In this document: positions 9,084 to 17,373 of the stretch, piece by piece | How the letters are laid out: every line of letters begins with the position of its first letter | How positions within the stretch are numbered: position 1 is the first letter of the stretch | Origin: Betaproteobacteria bacterium | Lineage (GTDB): Bacteria; Pseudomonadota; Gammaproteobacteria; Burkholderiales; Burkholderiaceae_A | Length of the DNA stretch: 39,798 nt | Assembly: GCA_018969705.1 (NCBI GenBank) | Contig: JAGWXV010000006.1 | Span: forward strand, 1 to 39,798 | Direction: 5' to 3' | Notes under the pieces: generated by a model | Databases searched by the model: none | Told to the model about the DNA's origin: nothing | The model's input: the letters and a program-made list of their open reading frames with translations, nothing else | Position numbers and translations under genes: made by a program

Positions 9084-12000
9084 ATGAAACTCTCTGAGAT
9101 CTGTATTCAACGGCCCGTTTTCGCAACGGTGCTTTCGCTCATCATTGTTTTGATCGGCGCAGTCTCGTATACCCGACTCTCGGTACGCGAATATCCGCGG
9201 ATTGATACGCCCGTGGTGACGGTTGAGACCCGATATCTGGGCGCATCGGCCGAGGTGATTGAGACCCAGATCACTAAGCCTCTGGAAGACTCCTTGGCCG
9301 GTATCGATTCAATTGATGTGATTACATCGATCTCGCGGGCCGAGCAGTCCCAGATCACCGTGACCTTTCGGCTGGAAAAAGACGCCGACTCTGCTGCAGC
9401 AGATGTCCGTGATCGGGTGTCGCGTGTTCGTGCGAAATTGCCAAAATCCGTCGATGAGCCGGTGATTGCCAAAGTCGAGGCCGATGCCAATCCCATTATT
9501 TGGCTCTCGTTTTCAAGTCCTACCCGCTCGGCCCTTGAAGTCAGTGATATTGCAAATCGTGTCGTGAAGCCCCGGCTGCAGGTGCTTCCTGGGGCGGCCG
9601 ATGTTCGGATTAATGGCGAACGCAAATACGCGATGCGGATATGGATCGATCGTGATCGATTAGCCGCCTATGGCCTAACACCTGCAGACGTCGAAGCTGC
9701 GATTGGCCAGCAGAATGTGGAGCTACCCGCCGGCCGAGTTGAGAGCCAACAGCGTGAATTTACCGTGACTGCCCGCACGGACCTGAATCGGCCTGAGGAG
9801 TTTGGCGCGATTATTGTGAAGCAAGTCCGCGGCTATCCGGTGCGACTGCGGGATGTTGGCCGAGTCGAGGTAGACGCGGCAAGCGTAAGAAGCAGCGTTC
9901 GCTTTAACGGCGAGAGTGCGGTTGCCATCGGCGTAATCCGGCAGGCCACTGCAAACCCCTTAACGCTTGCTGAGGCGGTGCGCGATTCTGTTCCGATACT
10001 GAATGCCGAGCTGGCTGCTGAGGGTGTACAGGTCAATGTCAGCTACGACTCCACGGTCTTTATCGACCGCTCCATTGAGGCAGTCTTTAAGACCATCGTC
10101 GAGGCAATCATCCTGGTGGCAGTGGTGATTTTCTTTTTCTTGCACTCTGCCCGGGCCTCAGTGATTCCTTTGGTTACCATTCCCGTCTCACTGATCGGCA
10201 CGTTTACCCTGATGTTGATTGCCGGCTTTTCGATTAACACGCTGACACTGCTGGCCCTGGTCTTGGCAATCGGGCTGGTGGTGGATGACGCCATCGTGGT
10301 GCTGGAAAATATCTTTCGCCACATTGAGGAGGGCATGAAGCCCGTTGAGGCGGCCTTTCAGGGTATTCGCGAGATCGGCTTTGCGGTGGTTGCCATGACC
10401 TTAACGTTGGCAGCGGTGTACGCCCCAGTCGCATTTACAACGGGCCGTATCGGCAGGCTTTTTGTTGAATTCGCGCTTACGCTTGCAGGCGCGGTGATTG
10501 TTTCGGGCTTTGTGGCGCTGACCTTATCGCCCATGATGTGCTCCCGATTGCTGCGACACGAGGAGCGCCGCGGCCCAATCACATCGGCGATTGAGCGTTT
10601 TTTAGATCGGCTGACCGAGAACTATCGCAGGCTTTTGCAGTGGACGCTGCGCCGCGGGCTTCTGGTTGGCGGAGTGTTTGCAACAGTCGCTGTGCTCTGC
10701 GGCGTGTTATTTGTGAATATGAAGCAGGAGCTCTCACCGATTGAAGATCGTGGTGTGATCTTTACTGTAATCAGCGGGCCCGATGGTGCCTCGCTGGAAT
10801 ACACCGAGAACTACGCCCGAAGAATTGAGTCGATCGGCAAGACGCTGCCCGAAGTCGATCGGGTTTTTGTCGTGGCAGGCAACCCCACCGTTGACCAGGC
10901 AGTGGCGTTTTTGCGGACTGTGGATTGGTCAGAGCGCGACCGCAAGACTGTGGAGATGATTCGACAGGTTCAGCCGCAGATGGCGTCGATTCCGGGAGTA
11001 CTGGCATTCCCGAATGCGCCACCCTCGTTGGGCCAATCAATTCGTGATCGGCCAGTGAGTTTTGTGGTGACCTCGTCGGATTCGTACGACGCAATGGGCA
11101 GAACCGTTAGCTTGATTGTGGCCGATGTGATGAAGAATCCGAATTTCCTTGGCGTGGATACTGATCTGCGACTGAATAAGCCGGAGCTGAGCATTACCGT
11201 GAATCGTGAGCGGGCCGCTGATATGGGAGTTGCGGTGGAGGCCATCGGCAGGGCCATTGAGACCATGATGGGCGGCCGGCAGGTCACGCGTTTTAAGCGT
11301 GCGGGTGATCAATACGATGTGATTGTTCAGGTCGAAGCCGATGCACGCAACACACCCGATGACATCAATAAAATTTTTGTTCGCAATCAAGCCAATCAAA
11401 TGGTGCCGCTGTCGTCCCTTGTGCGTGTGCAAGAGACGATTGGCCCCCGGCAGCTGAATCACTTTGGCCAGCGTCGCTCGATTACCATCAGCGCGAATCT
11501 CGCGCCGGGCTATACCCAGGGCGAAGCCTTAAAGCTCCTAGAGGAATCGGCTGCGAAACACCTAACGGCCGGCTACGCCACGGATCTCTCCGGCTCGATG
11601 CGCGAATTTGTTCGGGCCTCTGGCAGCCTTGGCATCACTTTCATGCTGGCCTTGCTGTTTATCTACCTTGTTTTGGCGGCCCAGTTCGAGTCTTTTAAAG
11701 ACCCAATCATGATCATGCTCACTGTGCCCTTATCGATGTTGGGCGCGCTGGCAGCCCTGCAGGCCACCGGGGGCACGCTGAATGTCTACAGTCAGATCGG
11801 CCTGATCACGCTGGTGGGCCTGATCACCAAGCACGGCATTTTGATTGTTGAATTTACCAATCAACTCCGAGAACAAGGCCGCGAGATGCGGGATGCGGTT
11901 GTGGAGGCAGCGGTGTTGCGACTGCGGCCGATTCTGATGACCACCGGTGCCATGGTGCTGGGCGCCGTGCCGCTGGCCTTGGCGCGCGGCGCGGGCGCAG

Positions 12001-12140
12001 AGAGCCGCTCGCAAATTGGATGGGTCATTGTGGGTGGAATGACACTGGGCACGCTGCTGACGCTGTTTGTACTGCCCTCGGTGATTTTGTTTTTTGATCG
12101 TCTACGCAGTCGGAGGTCCCATGCGCTGGGTCATGCTTGA
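9084..12140 (+). CDS. RND multidrug efflux transporter (AcrB/HAE1-type)
   Basis: 1018 aa; ICIQRPVFATVLSLIIVLIGAVSYTRLSVREYPRIDTP; TM4 LALVLAIGLVVDDAIVVLENI; GLITKHGILIVEF. Confidence 0.96.
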   Translation: MKLSEICIQRPVFATVLSLIIVLIGAVSYTRLSVREYPRIDTPVVTVETRYLGASAEVIETQITKPLEDSLAGIDSIDVITSISRAEQSQITVTFRLEKDADSAAADVRDRVSRVRAKLPKSVDEPVIAKVEADANPIIWLSFSSPTRSALEVSDIANRVVKPRLQVLPGAADVRINGERKYAMRIWIDRDRLAAYGLTPADVEAAIGQQNVELPAGRVESQQREFTVTARTDLNRPEEFGAIIVKQVRGYPVRLRDVGRVEVDAASVRSSVRFNGESAVAIGVIRQATANPLTLAEAVRDSVPILNAELAAEGVQVNVSYDSTVFIDRSIEAVFKTIVEAIILVAVVIFFFLHSARASVIPLVTIPVSLIGTFTLMLIAGFSINTLTLLALVLAIGLVVDDAIVVLENIFRHIEEGMKPVEAAFQGIREIGFAVVAMTLTLAAVYAPVAFTTGRIGRLFVEFALTLAGAVIVSGFVALTLSPMMCSRLLRHEERRGPITSAIERFLDRLTENYRRLLQWTLRRGLLVGGVFATVAVLCGVLFVNMKQELSPIEDRGVIFTVISGPDGASLEYTENYARRIESIGKTLPEVDRVFVVAGNPTVDQAVAFLRTVDWSERDRKTVEMIRQVQPQMASIPGVLAFPNAPPSLGQSIRDRPVSFVVTSSDSYDAMGRTVSLIVADVMKNPNFLGVDTDLRLNKPELSITVNRERAADMGVAVEAIGRAIETMMGGRQVTRFKRAGDQYDVIVQVEADARNTPDDINKIFVRNQANQMVPLSSLVRVQETIGPRQLNHFGQRRSITISANLAPGYTQGEALKLLEESAAKHLTAGYATDLSGSMREFVRASGSLGITFMLALLFIYLVLAAQFESFKDPIMIMLTVPLSMLGALAALQATGGTLNVYSQIGLITLVGLITKHGILIVEFTNQLREQGREMRDAVVEAAVLRLRPILMTTGAMVLGAVPLALARGAGAESRSQIGWVIVGGMTLGTLLTLFVLPSVILFFDRLRSRRSHALGHA

Positions 12141-12816
12141 TACGGAAACCACTGGTCTGCGCGTTGAAGAGGGCCATCGCCTCATTGAGATCGGCTGTAT
12201 TGAGTGCATCGATCGTCGAATTACCGATCGATCTTTTCATGTTTTTATTAACCCGGAGCGTGAAATCGATGAGGGCGCGACCCAGGTCCACGGCATGACC
12301 TGGGATCAGCTGAAAGACAAGCCCTTATTCGCCGATGTCGCTCAGGGTCTAGTGGAGTTTGTACAGGGCGCCGAGGTCGTGATTCATAACGCTGAGTTTG
12401 ATCGCGGTTTTCTGGATGCCGAACTTAAGCGGGCCGGGCTTGAACCGTTCTCGAACTACTGCAGCCGCCTTACCGACTCCTTGGGCCATGCCCGAGAGCT
12501 TCATCCGGGCCAGCGTAATTCCCTGGATGCGCTCTGCCAGCGGTATGGAATCTCAAACGAACACCGTGTGCTGCATGGGGCGCTGCTGGATGCCCGACTG
12601 CTTGCCGAGGTCTATCTCGCGATGACCCGTGGCCAGGAGGCTTTGTTAATTTCGTCGGAAGATGATGCGGATGCGCGAGAGGCCGGAATCGCGTTGGATA
12701 CCACCGGACTGATCGTGCGGCGCGCCACCGACGAAGAGCTTCAGGCCCACGAAGCCATCATGCAGGAGATTGACCGCGTCAGCGGCGGCAAACGCATCTG
12801 GCCGCATCAGGCATAA
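12121..12816 (+). CDS. dnaQ: DNA polymerase III epsilon subunit (3'-5' exonuclease)
   Basis: VMLDTETTGL, VHGMTWDQL, VIHNAEFDRGFLDAEL, HGALLDARLLAEVYL exonuclease motifs; 20-bp overlap with the RND pump. Confidence 0.95.
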   Translation: MRWVMLDTETTGLRVEEGHRLIEIGCIECIDRRITDRSFHVFINPEREIDEGATQVHGMTWDQLKDKPLFADVAQGLVEFVQGAEVVIHNAEFDRGFLDAELKRAGLEPFSNYCSRLTDSLGHARELHPGQRNSLDALCQRYGISNEHRVLHGALLDARLLAEVYLAMTRGQEALLISSEDDADAREAGIALDTTGLIVRRATDEELQAHEAIMQEIDRVSGGKRIWPHQA

Positions 12817-12828
12817 TGCCGGCCATTC

Positions 12829-12852
12829 AGGCGTTTTTTTGTTTAGACGCCT
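12829..12852 (+). terminator. Possible hairpin/terminator after dnaQ
   Basis: AGGCGT...ACGCCT around a T7 run; the T-run lies in the loop so terminator function is doubtful. Confidence 0.25.
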
Positions 12853-12882
12853 CGGCAGTGCTTCACTCAGTATCTTGATGTT

Positions 12883-13737
12883 ATGTCGATACCGCAACTG
12901 ATCCGCGAAGCCCGACTTGCCCAGCAGCTGGATATTGATGGCCTATGCCGCAAGACCGGGGTTGCTAAAAACCACCTGCTAGATATCGAAGCGGGCAAAG
13001 GCTCTTCTTTCCATACCGTTGCCTATTGCAAGCGCGCCGTCATTACAGTGGCCGAGGCCCTTGGTATTCAGCAGCAAGTCGAGGCCCTCTGGCGCGACGA
13101 AGACTGGCAGGCGGTCTCAATGCCGACCCGCCTGGCCAACTTAAGTGAACCCTCCAATACGATGCTGCCCGCTGCAAAGGCCGATGGTGAGCCGGGCCGG
13201 CGCTGGCTGCCGATCGCTGGAATTCTTGTGTTAATGACTGCAGTTGGGATCGGACTGCATCGCATGGACGAGGCGGATGTCGAGCGGCCGGTAGCGAAGT
13301 CGGCGCGTTCAACATCGCCCGCCACGAAAGAGGGGGCGCCAGCCACCGAGGCGGTTGGCCCGGGCTCGGGAGTCTCATCGGCACCGCAGGCCCCCGACCC
13401 CTCCCAGCTGCTGCGGGCCGATGTCGAGCGTGCGATGCAGGAATGGGCCAGGCTTTGGAATGCCCGGAGTGCGTTGGACTATTCAGGCCTTTATTCGAGG
13501 GAATTTGTTGGGGTTGAGGACCACCTGCGAGTCCGCTCTCAGCGGATGGAGCAGGCGAAATTCATCCAGGTTGAACTTACTGATCTGTCGTTCCGTGAGA
13601 CTGGCCCGGGTGAGATCACGGTGCGATTTCGCCAGCGGTATCGGTCGGATAGCCACCAAAGCGAAGACCTCAAAGAGCTGGTCTGGCGCAAGACGCCGGC
13701 AGGAATTCGAATCTGGTCCGAACGCCGAGTAAACTAG
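12883..13737 (+). CDS. RodZ-like HTH domain + single TM + C-terminal NTF2-like domain protein
   Basis: N-term IPQLIREARLAQQLDIDGLCRKTGVAKNHLLDIEAGKG...VITVAEALGI; TM WLPIAGILVLMTAVGIGL; C-term VERAMQEWARLWNARSALDYSGLYSREFVG...VRFRQRYRSD similar to the C-term of the next gene. Confidence 0.75.
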   Translation: MSIPQLIREARLAQQLDIDGLCRKTGVAKNHLLDIEAGKGSSFHTVAYCKRAVITVAEALGIQQQVEALWRDEDWQAVSMPTRLANLSEPSNTMLPAAKADGEPGRRWLPIAGILVLMTAVGIGLHRMDEADVERPVAKSARSTSPATKEGAPATEAVGPGSGVSSAPQAPDPSQLLRADVERAMQEWARLWNARSALDYSGLYSREFVGVEDHLRVRSQRMEQAKFIQVELTDLSFRETGPGEITVRFRQRYRSDSHQSEDLKELVWRKTPAGIRIWSERRVN

Positions 13738-13742
13738 CGGCC

Positions 13743-14729
13743 ATGAAAACGAAGATGTGGGCTGCAGGCCTCGCGGTTACCCTTGGGTGTTGCAGTCTTT
13801 TACCGGCCCTGGCCTCTGAAAATCCCGAACTGCTCCGTGATCGTCAGCGCGCCGCCGCAGCACTAAAAGAGAAAAATCCCCAGCGTGCGATTAAGGTGCT
13901 CGAGCCTTGGTTAAAAAAGCGGCCCGATGATATTGAGCTGGCCAATGATTACGCCTTAGCACTGGCGCAGATGGGCAAACTGGACCAGGCCCGCGAGGTA
14001 TTGGAAGAAGCCTTAAACAAAAATCCTCAGACGGTTGCGGCATTTAATAATCTGCGTGAGATTCTCAGTCAGCAGGCCGCAGTCTCGTATGCGAAAGCCA
14101 TGGGCAAAAAGCCGCCCAATACCCAACTGACTCTACGCGGTTCACTGCCCGCGGGCAGTGAACCGCCGGTTGTCTTGGCCCAGGCCGAGCCAAGGCCGGG
14201 CGCGTCTGTCGAGCCACCACCGAAGGCCGTTGGAAAACCATCGGCCGGTGATGCCAAGGCCGAGGCAAAAGCCGAAGCGAAATCTGAAGCCAAGTCCGCC
14301 GCATCACAGGATCGCCCGCAAGACGCGAGAGATCAGCGTCCTGCCGCTAAATCCGAATCTGCCGCTCGGCCGGCCGGTGATGCCAAGCTCGATGAGGCCG
14401 CAGTGGTCGCAGCAATCCAGCAGTGGGCTGCAGCCTGGGCGAGCAAAGACTTTAAGCGCTATGTAGCGGCCTACTCGGATCGATTCGAGCCGCAGCAGTT
14501 TCCGTCACGGGCAGCATGGGAAGCCCATCGTCGGCCTCGGGTGACACGGCCCGACCTAGAAGAGGTCAAAGTGAGCGAGATTCGGGTCAAGCTCTTGCCA
14601 GGCGGGGATGCTGAAGTTAAATTTCGGCAACGCTATGAGGCAGGGAACCTGAAATTGAACTCAGTAAAGACAGCGGTTCTGACCCGTGAAGCGGGCGCAT
14701 GGAAGATCCTTCGGGAGGAAGGTCGCTGA
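13743..14729 (+). CDS. TPR-containing secreted protein with NTF2-like C-terminal domain
   Basis: Signal peptide; TPR-like ERAIKVLEPWLKKRPDDIELANDYALALAQMGKLDQAREVLEEALNKNPQ (approx.); Ala/Lys/Glu-rich linker; C-term AAIQQWAAAWASKDFKRYVAAYSDRF...VKFRQRYEA. Confidence 0.8.
   Translation: MKTKMWAAGLAVTLGCCSLLPALASENPELLRDRQRAAAALKEKNPQRAIKVLEPWLKKRPDDIELANDYALALAQMGKLDQAREVLEEALNKNPQTVAAFNNLREILSQQAAVSYAKAMGKKPPNTQLTLRGSLPAGSEPPVVLAQAEPRPGASVEPPPKAVGKPSAGDAKAEAKAEAKSEAKSAASQDRPQDARDQRPAAKSESAARPAGDAKLDEAAVVAAIQQWAAAWASKDFKRYVAAYSDRFEPQQFPSRAAWEAHRRPRVTRPDLEEVKVSEIRVKLLPGGDAEVKFRQRYEAGNLKLNSVKTAVLTREAGAWKILREEGR
14137..14166. repeat. Perfect 30-bp palindrome inside the TPR gene
   Basis: GCGGTTCACTGCCCG|CGGGCAGTGAACCGC, 15-bp arms, no spacer. 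Confidence 0.95.
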
Positions 14730-15718
14730 TGCGGCTTTTTCTTGCCAGCTTCCTCGCCACCTTACTTAGCCTACCCTCACTGTCCCCATCGCCGGCACTG
14801 GCCGCCGATGCAGAGCTGCGCAAGGCCGCTGAAGCCCTCGTGGCCGGCCGACTGGATTCCAGTTCAGGCTTAGCTGGCGATGCATTGAAATCGGAGCCCA
14901 AATCCCGGCTCGCCCACTGGCTTCAGGCCCAGTCGATGATTGCGTTGGCCGGTAAGCCAGTGCAGTTAAACGGTGCAGACCGCGACCTTCTGGATGAGGC
15001 CCGGGTGCGGCTCGAGGTGACCCCCGAGGGCATGGTGCCAAAGAACCTGGTGGTCATGCCCCGATCTGCAGATAAAAATGTTCCGATTCTTTTGGCGGAT
15101 GCAAGCCGATCACGGCTTTATGTGTTTGTGAGTAAGCAGGGCCGGCCTGTATTGAAGGAAGAGTTCTACACCACCATTGGCTTATGGGGCGCCGACAAAT
15201 TTCGCGAAGGCGATCAGAAGACACCCTTGGGTGTTTATCGCATCCAGTTCGAGATTCGTGATCCGCGCAAAGACGGTTTCCTCGGTAAGTACGCAATGAC
15301 GCTGGATTATCCGAATGCGTTTGATAACCACTCAGGCAGAACCGGTAGCGGCATTTGGATTCATGGCGTGCCAGATAGCCTGCATGTTCGCGCACCGCAG
15401 GCCTCTGATGGATGCCTTGCAATTGCTAATCGAGATTTGAATCGGCTGCGTAAACTCGTGCGTTATAACGAAAGCCAAATCGTGGTGGTGCCCCGAATCG
15501 AATGGGTCACGCCCGAGGTCTGGTCGGCCAATCAAGCGCAGGCGATGAAAGATTTCTCCGGTTCGGTGGGCCAGTCTCGGCTTGGTGGAATTTTCTGGAT
15601 TCAGGAGAACTGGCCCTGGGTGGTATCCCACTTGCGTGGTAACGAGGTCGCGCGACGAGAATATTTCCAGCGCTCTCCAGGAAGCCTGCGCCGGCTCATT
15701 GAGGAGAAACTCTCATAG
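14729..15718 (+). CDS. L,D-transpeptidase family protein (YkuD fold)
   Basis: Signal peptide; IWIHGVPDSLHVRAPQASDGCLAIANRDL matches the YkuD H...S.GC catalytic motif; start overlaps the preceding stop (TGATG). Confidence 0.9.
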   Translation: MRLFLASFLATLLSLPSLSPSPALAADAELRKAAEALVAGRLDSSSGLAGDALKSEPKSRLAHWLQAQSMIALAGKPVQLNGADRDLLDEARVRLEVTPEGMVPKNLVVMPRSADKNVPILLADASRSRLYVFVSKQGRPVLKEEFYTTIGLWGADKFREGDQKTPLGVYRIQFEIRDPRKDGFLGKYAMTLDYPNAFDNHSGRTGSGIWIHGVPDSLHVRAPQASDGCLAIANRDLNRLRKLVRYNESQIVVVPRIEWVTPEVWSANQAQAMKDFSGSVGQSRLGGIFWIQENWPWVVSHLRGNEVARREYFQRSPGSLRRLIEEKLS

Positions 15719-15741
15719 CCGTATCGGAGCAATCCATCCGG

Positions 15742-16062
15742 ATGGTGCGGGGCGAGGGCTCATTGCAGCTGCCAAAGTCCAGTGTCCATCGAATTGTTGC
15801 CACCGCGCAGCTTGTGAAGCCCGCCGCTGGCGAGATCTATTTTGGATTGCTGGAAGGCCAGCCCGCCTTGATTGCGGAGCCCTGGTGCTTATTTGAGGCA
15901 TCGCAGCAGCCCGCCCTCGCTGAGCCGAAGCTTGCAGTGGTGATCGGGACTAGCGGAAATTATTGGCTTGCCGCTGCTGCCGATTCGGTGGAGTTGCTTG
16001 ACACGCCGGCGAGTGAATCCGCCCGACCCCGTTCGCTGCCGTCACTGGAGGCCAATCTGTGA
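15742..16062 (+). CDS. Small conserved-looking protein, possibly CheW-like fold
   Basis: MVRGEGSLQLPKSSVHRIVATAQLVKPAAGEIYFGLLEGQPALIAEPWCLFEASQQPALAEPKLAVVIGTSGNYWLAAAADSVELLD; stop overlaps the next GTG start; start codon uncertain. Confidence 0.5.
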   Translation: MVRGEGSLQLPKSSVHRIVATAQLVKPAAGEIYFGLLEGQPALIAEPWCLFEASQQPALAEPKLAVVIGTSGNYWLAAAADSVELLDTPASESARPRSLPSLEANL

Positions 16063-16583
16063 AACGTATCCGCATCGCGCTTTTGCTCGCCGGCCTGTGT
16101 TGGCTCATCGGACTGAGTCCGCTGGGCGATGCGTGGCAGGTCATGGTCATGCCGCAGCTGGAGTGGACCAAAACCGAGGGGGCCAGCCCCTCGTTAACGC
16201 CCGCTGAAATGGTGATGGACTTTTTTGTCAATGGCTGGCATCTCTGGGTCGGTTTTTTGCAGGACCTGTCCTGGATCACTGAAGGCCGTGCACTGCTGTT
16301 GATCCAAAACGGTGTTGCGCTGGGCACGCTATTAAACGCGCTCGCAATTCTGTTTGTGGTTGCCGCTTTATTTTTTAGCCTGCGTAGTGAACGGCCCAGC
16401 TCTCGGCCATCCTCAGTCACTGCCTTGCGTGAGGTTGGTGTCGGTTTATCGCAGGCCCAGTTTTCAGTCACCAATATGCTGCTTGAATCTCGATCACAGC
16501 CGGTCGCTGAGTCCCTTCGAAACTTACAGCAACAGCTTCAATCGATTTCCGAATCCGTGCAGTCGATGAACGAAAAGCGCTAG
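16059..16583 (+). CDS. Membrane protein with two TM segments and C-terminal coiled-coil-like tail
   Basis: TM MKRIRIALLLAGLCWLIGLSPLG and TLLNALAILFVVAALFFSL; tail ESLRNLQQQLQSISESVQSMNEKR. Confidence 0.65.
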   Translation: MKRIRIALLLAGLCWLIGLSPLGDAWQVMVMPQLEWTKTEGASPSLTPAEMVMDFFVNGWHLWVGFLQDLSWITEGRALLLIQNGVALGTLLNALAILFVVAALFFSLRSERPSSRPSSVTALREVGVGLSQAQFSVTNMLLESRSQPVAESLRNLQQQLQSISESVQSMNEKR

Positions 16584-16596
16584 GAAATCTCCAACA

Positions 16597-17295
16597 ATGT
16601 CTAATGAGATTGAGCGCGCACTCGATGAAATTCTCACCGGGGTGAATGCCCTACTGGCAGAGGCGCCGTCTGCCACTGCCAGTGAGATCGCAGGCCGAGA
16701 AGACCGCGGAACATCTGAGACTTTTCAATGGCACCCGTCGGTGCCCGCCCTATTGGCGATGGTCGAGGCCCAGCATGAGCATCCCGCGGCTGCGCTTGCC
16801 CGCCGAATGGCCGTCCGCTGGGTCCAGGATCGGGCGGCGCCGCTGGGCAGTCTATTGCCGAGTCAGCCGAATCTGCGGGTTTCGCCGATGCTGCCGCAGC
16901 GATTTAAAGCCTTGGTGGGCCAGGGCGCACGGCTGATCTCTTGCGATGCGCAATTCAGTCTGTGGGATTTTTCCAAAATTCCGCTTGAAGCCGTGACTGC
17001 CATTTTGTCTCGACTTAGCGCAGTACTTTGTCCTGATCAGGCGGGCAGAGAAAATCATTGGCGCATTCCGCATTACCCTGAGCGTTGTCCGTTGAAGTGG
17101 ATCTCCGGCCAGGCGACGGCCCAAGCCATGCAGTTTTCGGGCGCCGCAGGCTATGCAATGATTGACATGGACAACATTGCGACACCGCTTTCAACATTGC
17201 TTTGGATTGAAGACTTTCAATTTGTCCCAGACTTCTGGTGCGCAATGGCCTTTAACGGGCGGTCCTGGTGGCCCGTGATTCAGCGTAAGGACTGA
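16597..17295 (+). CDS. Hypothetical protein (232 aa, no recognised family)
   Basis: Long ORF in cluster context with no competing ORF of similar plausibility; no motif recognised. Confidence 0.6.
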   Translation: MSNEIERALDEILTGVNALLAEAPSATASEIAGREDRGTSETFQWHPSVPALLAMVEAQHEHPAAALARRMAVRWVQDRAAPLGSLLPSQPNLRVSPMLPQRFKALVGQGARLISCDAQFSLWDFSKIPLEAVTAILSRLSAVLCPDQAGRENHWRIPHYPERCPLKWISGQATAQAMQFSGAAGYAMIDMDNIATPLSTLLWIEDFQFVPDFWCAMAFNGRSWWPVIQRKD

Positions 17296-17373
17296 ACCAA
17301 TTTTCGTTTTGTGAATTGCAATTGATCGGTATTGGTCATACTCTCAGCATGCGGCGCACCCTCGGGAGTTGTA

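Noticed and set aside
9107-9625. 172-aa minus-strand ORF inside the RND pump, and similar long antisense ORFs (6624-7112, 25127-25648, 30422-30886, 38213-38761)
   Set aside because: They are fully antisense to strongly recognisable genes with low-complexity composition; expected by-products of GC-rich codon bias.
9634-9660. ATCGATC-gt-GATCGAT inverted repeat
   Set aside because: Explained by Ile-Asp-Arg-Asp-Arg codons (atc gat cgt gat cga) in the RND pump; likely coincidental.
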